A stretch of 64,000 nt of DNA from JBHOQS01 sp042408875 (GTDB lineage: Bacteria > Chloroflexota > UBA11872 > JBHOQS01). The notes beneath the pieces were generated by a model, which searched no databases, was not told the origin of the DNA, and worked only from the letters and a program-made list of their open reading frames with translations. Position numbers and translations under genes: made by a program. The first letter of the stretch is position 1. Every line of letters begins with the position of its first letter. Positions 50,442 through 59,377 of the stretch are shown here, one piece after another. The stretch lies in assembly GCA_042408875.1 (NCBI GenBank), contig JBHOQS010000002.1:248001-312000 (forward strand). The letters are read 5' to 3'.

Positions 50442-52453
50442 GCGCCCTGGCTGATTGGCCCGTACACCTGCACCCCGCGCGCTTCCTGGGCACGCTCACC
50501 CTAGACACCGCGGGGCCACCCTTTGCAGGCGCGCAGGGCTACGTGGCGCAGGAGGTAGGCGACGGGCTGGCCTATCACTTCCCGGCCGGAGCACTTGCTC
50601 CAGCCCGCTACCTCACCGCCGATGTTCTCCTTGACGGCAATCACCTGGCTGTTTTTCTCTTAACCCTCCAGGAGGGGGAAACGGGCCCGGTCTTCAGGCA
50701 TACCTTCGGGCTGCTCAATCAGTGCCAGGCTCGGCTGCGCCTGCCGCTCGAGGCCGTCAACCAGAACCGCTGGCGCTACGAGCGCGAGGGCGCCTGGCTG
50801 AAGCCGCTCTGCGGCGGCGAGCGCGTCGACCTCCATCGCGTGGACCGTCTGACGCTGACGGTGCTCCGTAAGAGCGAGCAGCCGGTGCGCTGGTGGATGA
50901 CACCGCTCACCGCGACGGTGGAGGAGCCCCCACGCCTGCGCGAGCCTGCGTTGCCGCGGGGGCCGCTGCTGGATGAGCTAGGGCAGAGCGCACTGCACGA
51001 ATGGCCAGCGAAGAGCCGTAGTGTTGCCGAGGTGACACAGCGGCTCCACGAGCAGCTTGCAGCAGCCCCGACGCAGCGCTGGCCCGCCACCTACACCCGC
51101 TGGGGTGGCCTGGCCGGGCGGCGGCTCGACGCGACCGGATTCTTCCGCACCCACCACGATGGCCGGCGCTGGTGGCTCGTGGACCCCGACGGCCACCTGT
51201 TCTGGTCCAGCGGGATCGATTGTGTACGGCTGGATACCGCTGCCCCTTACGCTGGCCTGGAGCGGGCACTGACCTGGATGCCCGAGCCCGAGGGCCCCTA
51301 CCACGCCATCTACAGCCAGTATCGCCGTGTGCCGACCATCAACTACCTGGTGGCGAACCTGATCCGTGCGTTCGGGCCCGAACATTATTACGCGCGCTGG
51401 TCCGAGATTACCCTGGCTGAGCTCCGTCGCGTCGGCTTCAATACCGTGGGGAATTGGTCCGACTGGCAGATCGCTCGGGCGGCTGGATTCCCCTATGTCC
51501 GGCCGCTGGAACTGCGCTTCCCGCGCACGCCGCTGATCTACCGCGACTTCCCGGATGTGTTCCATCCGGCGTTCGCTGAGGACGCGGCTGCGTTCGCCGA
51601 ACAACTACGCGACACCGCAACTGACCCGGCGTTGATCGGATATTTCCTGACTAACGAGCCCACCTGGGGCTTTGCGCAGGAGACGCCAGCAGCCGGCATG
51701 CTCTTTACGGCGCCTCTCTGCGCAACGCGCCGGGCGCTCAGCAACTGGCTGCGCGATCGTTACCGCAACGATACAGCGCTCTCCTCGGCCTGGGGGATCC
51801 AGACCTCCTTCGCCGCAGTGGCAGAGGGTCCGTGGAGCACGCCCCTCACGCCGGCAGCGCAGGAGGATCTGGCCGCCTTCAGCGCCATTATGGTTGAAAA
51901 GCTGTTCGGCGGGCTCAGCGAAGCCTGTCGCACGGTAGACCCGCACCATCTGAACCTCGGCGTCCGCTACGCTACGATACGCGAGACGGCGCTCTGGATG
52001 GTGCAAGGGTTGCGCTGCTTCGACGTCTTCAGCGTGAACTGCTACGACCAGCGCGTCAGGGCAGCGCTCTTCGAGCGCGTCAGCGCCTTGCTTGATCGCC
52101 CGATCCTGGTGGGCGAGTTCCACTTCGGTGCGCTGGATGTCGGGCTGCCTGCCAGCGGCATCGGCCGGGTGCGCGACCAGGCAGCCCGCGGGCAGGCATT
52201 CCGCGTCTACGTGGAGGACGCCGCCGCGAAGCCGTGGTGCGTGGGTGTCCACTGGTTCCAGCTCTACGACCAATCGGCGCTGGGGCGCTTCGACGGTGAG
52301 AACTACAACATCGGCTTCCTCGATGTCTGCAACCGTCCCTACGCGCTACTAGCCGACGCGGCGCGGGCCACTCACGAGCGGCTCTACCAGGTCGCGCTGG
52401 ACGAGGTCGCGCCGTACGACGACGCGCCGGAGTACCTGCCACGGCTTTTCTGA
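50438..52453 (+). CDS. Agarase-like glycoside hydrolase
   Basis: A 671-residue intracellular protein (no signal peptide). An N-terminal beta domain (1-200) is followed by a TIM barrel beginning near RRLDATGFFRTHHDGRRWWL and VDPDGHLFWSSGIDCVR, features of GH42/GH50-like beta-agarases. The acid/base Glu is in FLTNEPTWGF and the nucleophile Glu in ILVGEFHFGALD. Exact family and substrate are uncertain. Its start is embedded in the stop of the binding-protein gene, so the imported ligand may be its substrate. Confidence 0.8.
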   Translation: MSALADWPVHLHPARFLGTLTLDTAGPPFAGAQGYVAQEVGDGLAYHFPAGALAPARYLTADVLLDGNHLAVFLLTLQEGETGPVFRHTFGLLNQCQARLRLPLEAVNQNRWRYEREGAWLKPLCGGERVDLHRVDRLTLTVLRKSEQPVRWWMTPLTATVEEPPRLREPALPRGPLLDELGQSALHEWPAKSRSVAEVTQRLHEQLAAAPTQRWPATYTRWGGLAGRRLDATGFFRTHHDGRRWWLVDPDGHLFWSSGIDCVRLDTAAPYAGLERALTWMPEPEGPYHAIYSQYRRVPTINYLVANLIRAFGPEHYYARWSEITLAELRRVGFNTVGNWSDWQIARAAGFPYVRPLELRFPRTPLIYRDFPDVFHPAFAEDAAAFAEQLRDTATDPALIGYFLTNEPTWGFAQETPAAGMLFTAPLCATRRALSNWLRDRYRNDTALSSAWGIQTSFAAVAEGPWSTPLTPAAQEDLAAFSAIMVEKLFGGLSEACRTVDPHHLNLGVRYATIRETALWMVQGLRCFDVFSVNCYDQRVRAALFERVSALLDRPILVGEFHFGALDVGLPASGIGRVRDQAARGQAFRVYVEDAAAKPWCVGVHWFQLYDQSALGRFDGENYNIGFLDVCNRPYALLADAARATHERLYQVALDEVAPYDDAPEYLPRLF

Positions 52454-52569
52454 ACCTTCTCTTCTCTCTATATCTATATTATTATTTATCTATGAGCTAA
52501 TTATTATATCTCTATATTATATCTTTTATATCTCTTAATCTCTAGTAAGTATCTTGCGCGGAGCAAGGC
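52454..52569. other. AT-rich low-complexity spacer
   Basis: About 100 bp made largely of TCTATAT and TTATTAT words, in sharp contrast to the GC-rich flanks. It may hold the transporter promoter (several TATAAT-like words), but the low complexity prevents picking one. Confidence 0.6.
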
Positions 52570-53859
52570 ATGGGTGTGGCTACTTTCGGCGTGGCGCCTT
52601 CCAGACATCCGGCAGGTGGGGCGGTGTCGTGGCGAGCAGTCACAGGCTGGGCGCTGTACGATCTGGCCAACACGATCTTTAGCTGGAACATTATCAGCGT
52701 TTACCTGCCCCTCTGGGTCGTCAACGACATGGGCGGCCGCGACGGCGACTACGGGCTCGCTAATAGCCTCTCCATGGCCCTGATGTTCGTCAGTGCCCCG
52801 CTCATCGGGGCGCTCTCTGACCAGGCGCCGCGGCGGCTTCCCTTCCTCGCCGCGAGCACGCTCATCTGTGTGAGCTTCACCGCGCTGATTGGCACAGCCG
52901 GCCTGCTGCTCTCGCTCGCCTTCTTCGTGGTGGCCAACTACTTCTACCAGGCCGGGCTGATCTTCTACGATGCTCTGCTGGCCGAGGTCAGCACCGAGGA
53001 GAACCGCGGCAAGATCGGCGGGCTGGGCATCGGCCTGGGGTACATCGGCTCCTTCATCGGCCTGGCCGTGGGCAGCCTGATCTTGAGCCTGGACCCCGCC
53101 GGCAAGCCGACGATCTTCAAGGCCACCGCGGCGCTGTTCCTGCTCTTCGCCCTGCCGTGTTTCCTGTTCGTGCGCGAGCGGCCGCGCACCGTCGAGCCGT
53201 TCGGGCTCGGCGCGGTAGGCCGTGCCGTCCGGCAGCTTCGCCAGACAGCGGCACGTGCGGCGCGCTACCGCGGGTTGGGCCGTTTCCTGATCGGCCGCGT
53301 CTTTTATACTGATGCGGCGAATACCGTGATCGCCTTCATGGGCATCTACGCCACGCGCGAGGTGGGCTTCCCGCAGGGACAGATTGAGCTCCTGCTCGGC
53401 AGCGGCATCGCGGCGGCGATCGCGGGCGGGCTAGCTTGGGGCACAGTCGTGGATCGGCTGGGGCCGAAGCGCACGCTCGACCTGGTGCTCGTGCTCTGGC
53501 TCGCCACGTTCGCGCTTGCCGTGGCGATCCCGACGCTGGGTCTGCCCGGCGGGCTCTTCTGGCTCATCGCGCCGATGGCCGGTATAGCGCTGGGCGGTAC
53601 CTGGGCTGCCGATCGCCCGCTGATGTTGCGCCTGTCGCCGCCGCGCTACCTAGGCCAGTTCTACGGCCTGTACGCCATGGTCGGCCGCTTCGCCGCCATT
53701 ATGGGGCCGCTGCTCTGGACCGTCGTGGTGGACTGGCTCCAACTCGGCCGGCCTGCTGCCGTTGCCATGCTCCTGCTAATGGTCGTCATCGCGCTGGTGA
53801 TCCTCCAGCCGGTAGATGACCGCCCGCGCCGGTGGGGTCCAGAAGAGCTTGCTGCCTAG
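52570..53859 (+). CDS. MFS transporter, Atg22/UMF1 type
   Basis: A 429-residue membrane protein with about twelve helices. The signature is GWALYDLANTIFSWNIISVY at helix 1 and the loop STEENRGKIGGLGIGLGYIGS, typical of the UMF1/MFS_11 (Atg22-like) family. Relatives export amino acids or sugars. It lies 117 nt after the glycoside hydrolase and may serve the same pathway. GGAGCAAGG precedes the ATG. Confidence 0.9.
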   Translation: MGVATFGVAPSRHPAGGAVSWRAVTGWALYDLANTIFSWNIISVYLPLWVVNDMGGRDGDYGLANSLSMALMFVSAPLIGALSDQAPRRLPFLAASTLICVSFTALIGTAGLLLSLAFFVVANYFYQAGLIFYDALLAEVSTEENRGKIGGLGIGLGYIGSFIGLAVGSLILSLDPAGKPTIFKATAALFLLFALPCFLFVRERPRTVEPFGLGAVGRAVRQLRQTAARAARYRGLGRFLIGRVFYTDAANTVIAFMGIYATREVGFPQGQIELLLGSGIAAAIAGGLAWGTVVDRLGPKRTLDLVLVLWLATFALAVAIPTLGLPGGLFWLIAPMAGIALGGTWAADRPLMLRLSPPRYLGQFYGLYAMVGRFAAIMGPLLWTVVVDWLQLGRPAAVAMLLLMVVIALVILQPVDDRPRRWGPEELAA

Positions 53860-54253
53860 CATTCTGGCAGGCCGGCATTCGCGCTAGGTTCTACGGGCTG
53901 CTAATGCGAGCCAGCTCCTGGAGTAAGGGTGCGTCTATCTCCCGCACAACGCTGTATCGTACGCTGCCCTCATCGCTCTAAACATGGCAGTCTGGTAGTG
54001 AGATCTGGTCCTGCGCTTCAGAAGACAGAGGACGGGAAGACAGAGAGGCATGGAGACAATACGATGCCCCGGGGAAGAGCCGCGACCTGGTACCAGAAGC
54101 TATCGGTCGCCGCATCCTGACAGAGGTTGTGCCGGTATGAGCCGCTACCGGATGCGGCAAGACCAGCAACACGGCGGTCGCGAGAACCTTGGATGACTGC
54201 CTCCGTCCTGTTCCAGCGCCCTGCTTCATGCTGATAGGGTGCCGGTGCGCACG
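53860..54253. other. Convergent spacer with hairpins and a direct repeat
   Basis: No gene was recognised between the convergent UMF1 and DegT genes. 54021-54045 holds two copies of GAAGACAGAG 5 bp apart. 54132-54151 is CCGGTA-8 nt-TACCGG, nested inside a wider GCCGCATCC...GGATGCGGC pair (about 54109-54158), a possible bidirectional terminator. Confidence 0.5.
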
Positions 54254-55531
54254 CTAGCGCAGCTCGCCGACATGCATGACGACCTTGCGGAAGGCGGCAA
54301 TGTACTGGTCCAGGAGCTCACGGCTGGCCTGTGGGAAGGTGGGCAGCGTGATGCGGTTCCGTGGCGGGTTGTCGGTGACCGGCAGCGTGCCCGGGCCATA
54401 GCGGATCCGCTTCAGGATCGCAGCGTTGGCGGGATGCTGGAAGGCCGGATGGGCCAGCTCGGTGAAGAGCGGCTGGCTGTGCAGCCCGCCTCGATGCCGC
54501 AGCTCAGTGCCGCCGCGCACTCGCGCTCCTTCAGCACGTAGCGCCTCGACGAAGCGCTCCACCGGCACGCCGCCCAGCTCTTCAGGGTCGTAATGTACCC
54601 ACGGCGCACCGTAATAGACGCGCTCGATGTACTCGGGAATGCGCTGCGGGCGCAACCCGGGGAGTTCGGCCAGCCCAGCCAGCACGTACTGGATGTTGGC
54701 GTTGCGCCGGCGGTTGCGCTCGTCGAGCTTGGCTAGGGCTACGCGACCCAGCGCAGCGGAGAGGGGACTGATGCGGTACTTGAACCCGAAACCGGTGTGC
54801 TGGAAGCGCCGGTTGGCCTCGGTGGGCAGTGTGCCGATCCGCTCGTAGTGCCCCAGCAGCACGGCGCGCTCGTAGTATTCCTGGTTATTGGTGATGAGCA
54901 TGCCGCCCTCTCCGGCCGGGCAGAGCTTGCTGGTCTGTAGGGAGAACGCCGCGACGTCGCCGAAGGTGCCCACCTTGCGGCCCTTGTAGCGAGCGCCGTG
55001 CGCATGCGAGGCGTCCTCCACCACCTTCAGGCCGTGGCGGCGGGCCAGGTCCATGATGGGGTCCATCTCGCATGGCATGCCGCCGTTGTGCATGACCACG
55101 ATGGCCTTCGTGCGCGGCGTGATCTTGCGTGCGATGTCCTCGGGATCGATGTTCATCGACTCCGGCTCTACGTCTGCGAAGACCGGGATCGCGCCCAGCG
55201 CCAGCGCAGGCATGGCCGTCGCCCAGTAGGTCGCCGACGGCATGACCACCTCGTCGCCGGGACCGAGCCCAATGGCAAAGAACGCTGCGTGCAGCGCGGC
55301 GGTGCCGTTGGTGTGCGCCAGGGCATAACGCACGCCGTGGTAGGCAGCAAACTCCTGCTCGAATTGGGCCGTCACCGGGGCAATCGACCACTGGCCGCTG
55401 GCCAGCACCTCATGCACGGCCTGGAGCTCCTCCTGCTCGACAAGCGGCCAGCGTAACGCCTCGGTCTGGTCAAGCGTGATGGCGGGCGGCCCGCCGAACA
55501 GCGCCAGACGGTCTTCCATCGCTGCGTGCAT
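54254..55531 (-). CDS. DegT/DnrJ/EryC1/StrS aminotransferase
   Basis: A 425-residue PLP enzyme. Motifs: ALAHTNGTAALHAAFFAIG, GDEVVMPSATYWATA, KVVEDASHAHGARYKG, PLP lysine in SLQTSKLCPAGEGG, and GFKYRISPLSAALGR. The family usually transaminates keto-sugars, or acts on scyllo-inosose type ketones. No nucleotide-sugar gene is adjacent. GGAGG 10 nt before the ATG; a GTG three codons upstream is an alternative start. Divergent from the ceramidase-like gene. Confidence 0.93.
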   Translation of the reverse strand: MHAAMEDRLALFGGPPAITLDQTEALRWPLVEQEELQAVHEVLASGQWSIAPVTAQFEQEFAAYHGVRYALAHTNGTAALHAAFFAIGLGPGDEVVMPSATYWATAMPALALGAIPVFADVEPESMNIDPEDIARKITPRTKAIVVMHNGGMPCEMDPIMDLARRHGLKVVEDASHAHGARYKGRKVGTFGDVAAFSLQTSKLCPAGEGGMLITNNQEYYERAVLLGHYERIGTLPTEANRRFQHTGFGFKYRISPLSAALGRVALAKLDERNRRRNANIQYVLAGLAELPGLRPQRIPEYIERVYYGAPWVHYDPEELGGVPVERFVEALRAEGARVRGGTELRHRGGLHSQPLFTELAHPAFQHPANAAILKRIRYGPGTLPVTDNPPRNRITLPTFPQASRELLDQYIAAFRKVVMHVGELR

Positions 55532-55697
55532 GCCCTCCACTCCTCCCAGAGCGCCGGCGCTCTTCCTGCCACACCGAGCGAACCCCTTCCGCCCGGGCAG
55601 GAAAAGCCGGTGCGTACATTGACATCCTCTCCTCGGTGGAGCATCCTAGCAGCGCACGAGCAGCGGGTCAACGCCTGCACTCAGGAGGAAGCGCACG

Positions 55698-56984
55698 ATG
55701 CTCGAGGTCCGCGCAGGTGCTGGACGAACAATCGTCACACCGCCAGTAGGAACACGTATGGGTGGCTATGCGGCACGCGACCACGGCTGTGAAGGCGTGC
55801 ACGATGATCTGACGGCCACAGCATTGCTGCTGGATGATGGGCACACACGCATCGGCATCGTTGCCGTGGATGTGGTCGGGCTGGCTGCAGACTCTGTGGC
55901 GCGCATCCGTGCCCTCGCTGAGCAGCATGGTATTCTGCCGGGGCAGCATGTGGCGGTGTGCTGCTCACACACGCACGCTGGCCCGGCCACACGGGAATGG
56001 GGCGCCGGCGGTCCGCCTCACCCGGAGTACGTGCGGGTACTAGAGGGGCTGGCCGCCACTGCCCTGGCGCAGGCTGCGCAGCGCCTGCGTCCCGTCCAGG
56101 CGACACTATCCTTCGGCGAGGCAGGATTTCACATCAATCGCCGACGCGCTACGGAGCGCGGGGTGCAGATGCTGCCGAACCCTGAGGGGCCCGTAGATCG
56201 CCGCGTCACGGTCCTACGCCTCAATGACGCTGCCGACAGCAGCGGCGAACATGCACCGCTGGCTCTGCTCTTCTCCTACTCCTGCCATCCGACGGTCATG
56301 GGCGCGGCGAACTACTGGATCAGCGCGGACTACCCGGGCCAGGCGCGCCGGCTGATCGAGGCCGTATCTCTGGCTGATGGTGGGGGGCTGGCGCTCTTTC
56401 TGCAAGGCTGCTGCGCCAACGTGCGGCCAAACCTGACGGCGCCGGACGGTCGCTTCCGGGGCGGCACCTTCGCCGAGCTACGCCGGATCGGGTACTCCCT
56501 CGGCGCGGAGGTGCTGCGCGTCGCGCAGGGTGGCGTTCCGCTCGCCTTGTCCCCGCTGGCCGCTGCCTCTCGGGTGGTCCCTCTGCCGCTGCGTCCCCTC
56601 CGCGAGGTGATGGACCTACCCTGGGTTGCCGCGACAGCAGCGGATGGCGGCCCACAGGAGCCGCCGCCCGGCTTCCCGGCCGAGATCGAGGCCGAGGTGC
56701 AGGTGCTGCGCCTCGGCGACTTCTGGGTCGTCGCCCTGCCCGGGGAAATCTTCGTCGAGACAGGATGGCGTATCGCCGCGGCGCTGCCGAGCGGGCGGGA
56801 GCGTACGCTGGTGACGTCATACAGCAATGGCGCCGCTGGTTACGTACCGGCGCCGGAGGCGTTACAGGAGGGCGGCTACGAAGCGTTCCCCTTCGGCCGC
56901 GCCCGCGGCGTCATCTATACCAGCGACGCCGAACAGCGCCTGCTCACCGCAGCCCAGGAGCTCGCGGCTATGCTGCAAGCATAG
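55698..56984 (+). CDS. Neutral/alkaline ceramidase-like hydrolase
   Basis: A 428-residue protein matching the N-terminal catalytic domain of PF04734: AGAGRTIVTPPVGTRMGGY, zinc-ligand region CCSHTHAGPATREWG, SYSCHPTVMGAANYWISADYPG and FLQGCCANVRPN. There is no signal peptide and no C-terminal immunoglobulin-like domain, so it is a short cytoplasmic form; such proteins are common in bacteria without sphingolipids and the substrate is unknown. AGGAGG precedes the ATG. Confidence 0.88.
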   Translation: MLEVRAGAGRTIVTPPVGTRMGGYAARDHGCEGVHDDLTATALLLDDGHTRIGIVAVDVVGLAADSVARIRALAEQHGILPGQHVAVCCSHTHAGPATREWGAGGPPHPEYVRVLEGLAATALAQAAQRLRPVQATLSFGEAGFHINRRRATERGVQMLPNPEGPVDRRVTVLRLNDAADSSGEHAPLALLFSYSCHPTVMGAANYWISADYPGQARRLIEAVSLADGGGLALFLQGCCANVRPNLTAPDGRFRGGTFAELRRIGYSLGAEVLRVAQGGVPLALSPLAAASRVVPLPLRPLREVMDLPWVAATAADGGPQEPPPGFPAEIEAEVQVLRLGDFWVVALPGEIFVETGWRIAAALPSGRERTLVTSYSNGAAGYVPAPEALQEGGYEAFPFGRARGVIYTSDAEQRLLTAAQELAAMLQA

Positions 56985-57151
56985 CCGGCTCCTGACCGTC
57001 CGGGGGCTATCAGCCAGACCAGGCCTGCCTCTGCCAGGCCACCGGCTCTGTATCTCCGTGCCTTGCAGGCCGGGACAGCGATATTGTACATTTTCCTTAG
57101 CCCATCTCCCCTTCTGGGCTCGCGTGATGACTCTTTCGCGGAGGCTCACCC

Positions 57152-57544
57152 GTGGCAGAAGAGAAAAAGGAGAAAAGGGTTCTAATTGTTGACAACGATC
57201 CAGACTATCTGGACCGCCTTAGCGACCTGTTCCGCGGCGCGGGCTACCAGGTAACGATCATGCGCCGTGGCAGGCAGGTCGTAGATCATGTCAAGAAGGA
57301 CAAGCCTACCGTCATCGTCATGGACGTGGCGTTGCCTGACAAGGACGGGGTCCAGGTTATCAAAGAGCTGAAGGACGACTGGGACGCCAAGAAGGTGCCG
57401 GTAGTCGTCGTCTCCGACTACACGTCGCGCATCAACGCCTCGATCCGGGAGAAGATTGAGGGCGTCCTGCCGAAGCCTTTCAGCAGCGATGAGCTGCTCT
57501 ACGAGGTGCAGAAGGCAGTGAAGAAGGCGGAGAGCAGTTCCTGA
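57152..57544 (+). CDS. Stand-alone response regulator receiver
   Basis: A 130-residue single receiver domain. It has the acidic pair and strand 1 (VLIVDNDPDYLDRL, where the pair is D-N-D), phospho-acceptor in TVIVMDVALPDKDG, Ser in VVVVSDYTSR and Lys in VLPKPFSSDEL. Basic residues flank both ends. The GTG start follows GGAGG at 7 nt. No kinase is adjacent; the next gene, 24 nt downstream, is FakA-like. Confidence 0.92.
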   Translation: MAEEKKEKRVLIVDNDPDYLDRLSDLFRGAGYQVTIMRRGRQVVDHVKKDKPTVIVMDVALPDKDGVQVIKELKDDWDAKKVPVVVVSDYTSRINASIREKIEGVLPKPFSSDELLYEVQKAVKKAESSS

Positions 57545-57568
57545 GCGACCGGGTCGAGCGCAGCACCT

Positions 57569-59212
57569 ATGACTGACGAGGGCTGTAGCGGCGGCAGGCT
57601 GCTCTCCATGCTCGAGGGCGCCGCGGTCTGGCTCGAGCGCCATGTAGAGCGGCTGAATCGCCTCAACGTGTTCCCCGTGCCGGACGGCGATACCGGCACC
57701 AACATGCTCCTCACCATCCAGGCGGCCCTCGCGGCTGCGCGCGAGCACGCGCCCGGCTCGACTGGCCAGCTCATGTACGCGGCTGCCCGCGGCGCGCTCA
57801 TGGGAGCGCGGGGGAACTCCGGCGTGATCCTTGCGCAGCTCCTGCACGGGGTCGCCGAGGGGCTGAGCGGGGTCGATGCCGCCGGCCCCCCGGAGCTCGC
57901 TGCGGCGCTGGCGCGCGGCGCGCATGCTGCCTACGGCGCGATGGTCCAGCCTGTCGAAGGCACCATCCTCACGGTCGCCCGCGACGCTGGCGACGCTGCG
58001 CAGCGCACTGCGGCAGCGGGTGGGGATCTCGATGCGGTGCTCTCCGCCGCGGCGCGCGCCGCATGCGAATCCGTCGCGCGCACGCCGACCCTCCTGCCCG
58101 TGCTGCGTGAGGCGGGCGTGGTGGATGCTGGCGGCGAAGGGTACGCCCTGCTGCTCGAAGGATGTGTGCTGGCGCTGCGCGGGGAGCTTGATCGTGCGCT
58201 GGCGGACCCGGCTCACGCCGCTGATCGTCTCGCTGCGGAGACTCCCTTCGCCGCTGCCCTGTTCCGCGATCACTCCCCGACCCACGAGGGCTACGGCTAC
58301 TGCACTGAGTTTGTGATCCAAGGGAGCAACCTGGACGTCGCGGCGGTGCGTCGCGAGATCATGCGCCTGGGCGACTCAGTCCAGGTCGTCGGCGAGCCGG
58401 ACCTGGTACACGTGCACGTGCATACGCCGGACCCCGGCCGTGCGCTCAGCTTCGGGGTGTCGCTGGGCAGCCTGACCAGCGTTAAAATTGAGAACATGGA
58501 TCTCCAGCACGCCTCGCTGGCGCGGCAGGCTGGCGTCGGGCACGCCAGCGCCCCGCCAGTGCAGGTTGTGGCAGTATCACCCGGCGCAGGTTTCAGCGAG
58601 GTGCTCCGGCGCCTGGGGGCCACGGCCATCGTCCCCGGCGGCAAGAGCATGAACCCCAGCATTCGGGAGCTGCTCCAGGCGGTAGAGCATCTCTCTGCGC
58701 CGGCTGTTGTGCTGCTCCCCAACAACAAGAATGTCCTGGCTGCCGCCCGGCAGGTGGCCGCGCTGGCTCGCGGCAAGCAGGTAGTGGTTGTGCCGGCGCA
58801 GACCGTCGCTCAGGGGATCGCTGCCTTGCTTGCCTTTGCGCCCGAGCGCGAACTTCCAGAAATTGAGCACCGGATGCGCGAAGCCCTCACAGCCGTGCGT
58901 ACTATCGAGCTGGCGCGTGCTGGCCGCCCTATGGTCTGGCGTGGCATGGCTGTGCACCCCGGTGCATACATCGGCCTGCTCGACGGGGAGCTCATCGCAG
59001 CCGGCTCCGATCGGGAGGCAGTGCTGCTGGATACGCTTGCTGCAGCTGGAGCCGACGATCGAGAGATCGTGACGCTCTACTGGGGCGGCGAGTTCACGCC
59101 TACCGAGGCGGACACGCTGGTCGCAGCGCTGCACCGGCGCTATCCTCACCTCGAGGTAGAGGCCATCTACGGTGGCCAGCCAGCGTATGATCTCGTGGTT
59201 TCTCTCGAATAG
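57569..59212 (+). CDS. DAK2-domain fatty-acid kinase-like protein (FakA/YloV)
   Basis: A 547-residue protein. The N-terminal DAK2 domain has the nucleotide/Mg motifs LNVFPVPDGDTGTNM and ALMGARGNSGVILAQ. The middle and C-terminal parts match YloV/FakA (GYGYCTEFVIQG, DLVHVHVHTPDPG, FVPGGKSMNPS-type segment IVPGGKSMNPSIREL, LLPNNKNVLAAA). FakA phosphorylates fatty acids held by FakB; no fakB is in the window. The neighbour recG downstream is the usual genomic partner of yloV. Confidence 0.92.
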   Translation: MTDEGCSGGRLLSMLEGAAVWLERHVERLNRLNVFPVPDGDTGTNMLLTIQAALAAAREHAPGSTGQLMYAAARGALMGARGNSGVILAQLLHGVAEGLSGVDAAGPPELAAALARGAHAAYGAMVQPVEGTILTVARDAGDAAQRTAAAGGDLDAVLSAAARAACESVARTPTLLPVLREAGVVDAGGEGYALLLEGCVLALRGELDRALADPAHAADRLAAETPFAAALFRDHSPTHEGYGYCTEFVIQGSNLDVAAVRREIMRLGDSVQVVGEPDLVHVHVHTPDPGRALSFGVSLGSLTSVKIENMDLQHASLARQAGVGHASAPPVQVVAVSPGAGFSEVLRRLGATAIVPGGKSMNPSIRELLQAVEHLSAPAVVLLPNNKNVLAAARQVAALARGKQVVVVPAQTVAQGIAALLAFAPERELPEIEHRMREALTAVRTIELARAGRPMVWRGMAVHPGAYIGLLDGELIAAGSDREAVLLDTLAAAGADDREIVTLYWGGEFTPTEADTLVAALHRRYPHLEVEAIYGGQPAYDLVVSLE

Positions 59213-59377
59213 CCGCCTTTCTGGGCCCCGCGAGCACGTCCAGGCCTGCCCGCATGGCTAAGGCCGGGGCCCGCTCGGCGGTACCGTCCTCGCGGCCTCG
59301 CGATCCCCAGATCGTGTAATCTGGTAGTGGTCTAAGACCTAATAGTGGAGCGATCGCAGGAGAGAGCTGCACGCGCT

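Noticed and set aside
53929..54229. Short open frames in the UMF1-DegT spacer
   Set aside because: No Shine-Dalgarno, no motif and a repeat-containing composition; the stretch looks non-coding.
57182..58321. Minus-strand frame of 379 codons over the receiver and FakA-like genes
   Set aside because: It is antisense to two clearly conserved genes and has no recognisable motif.
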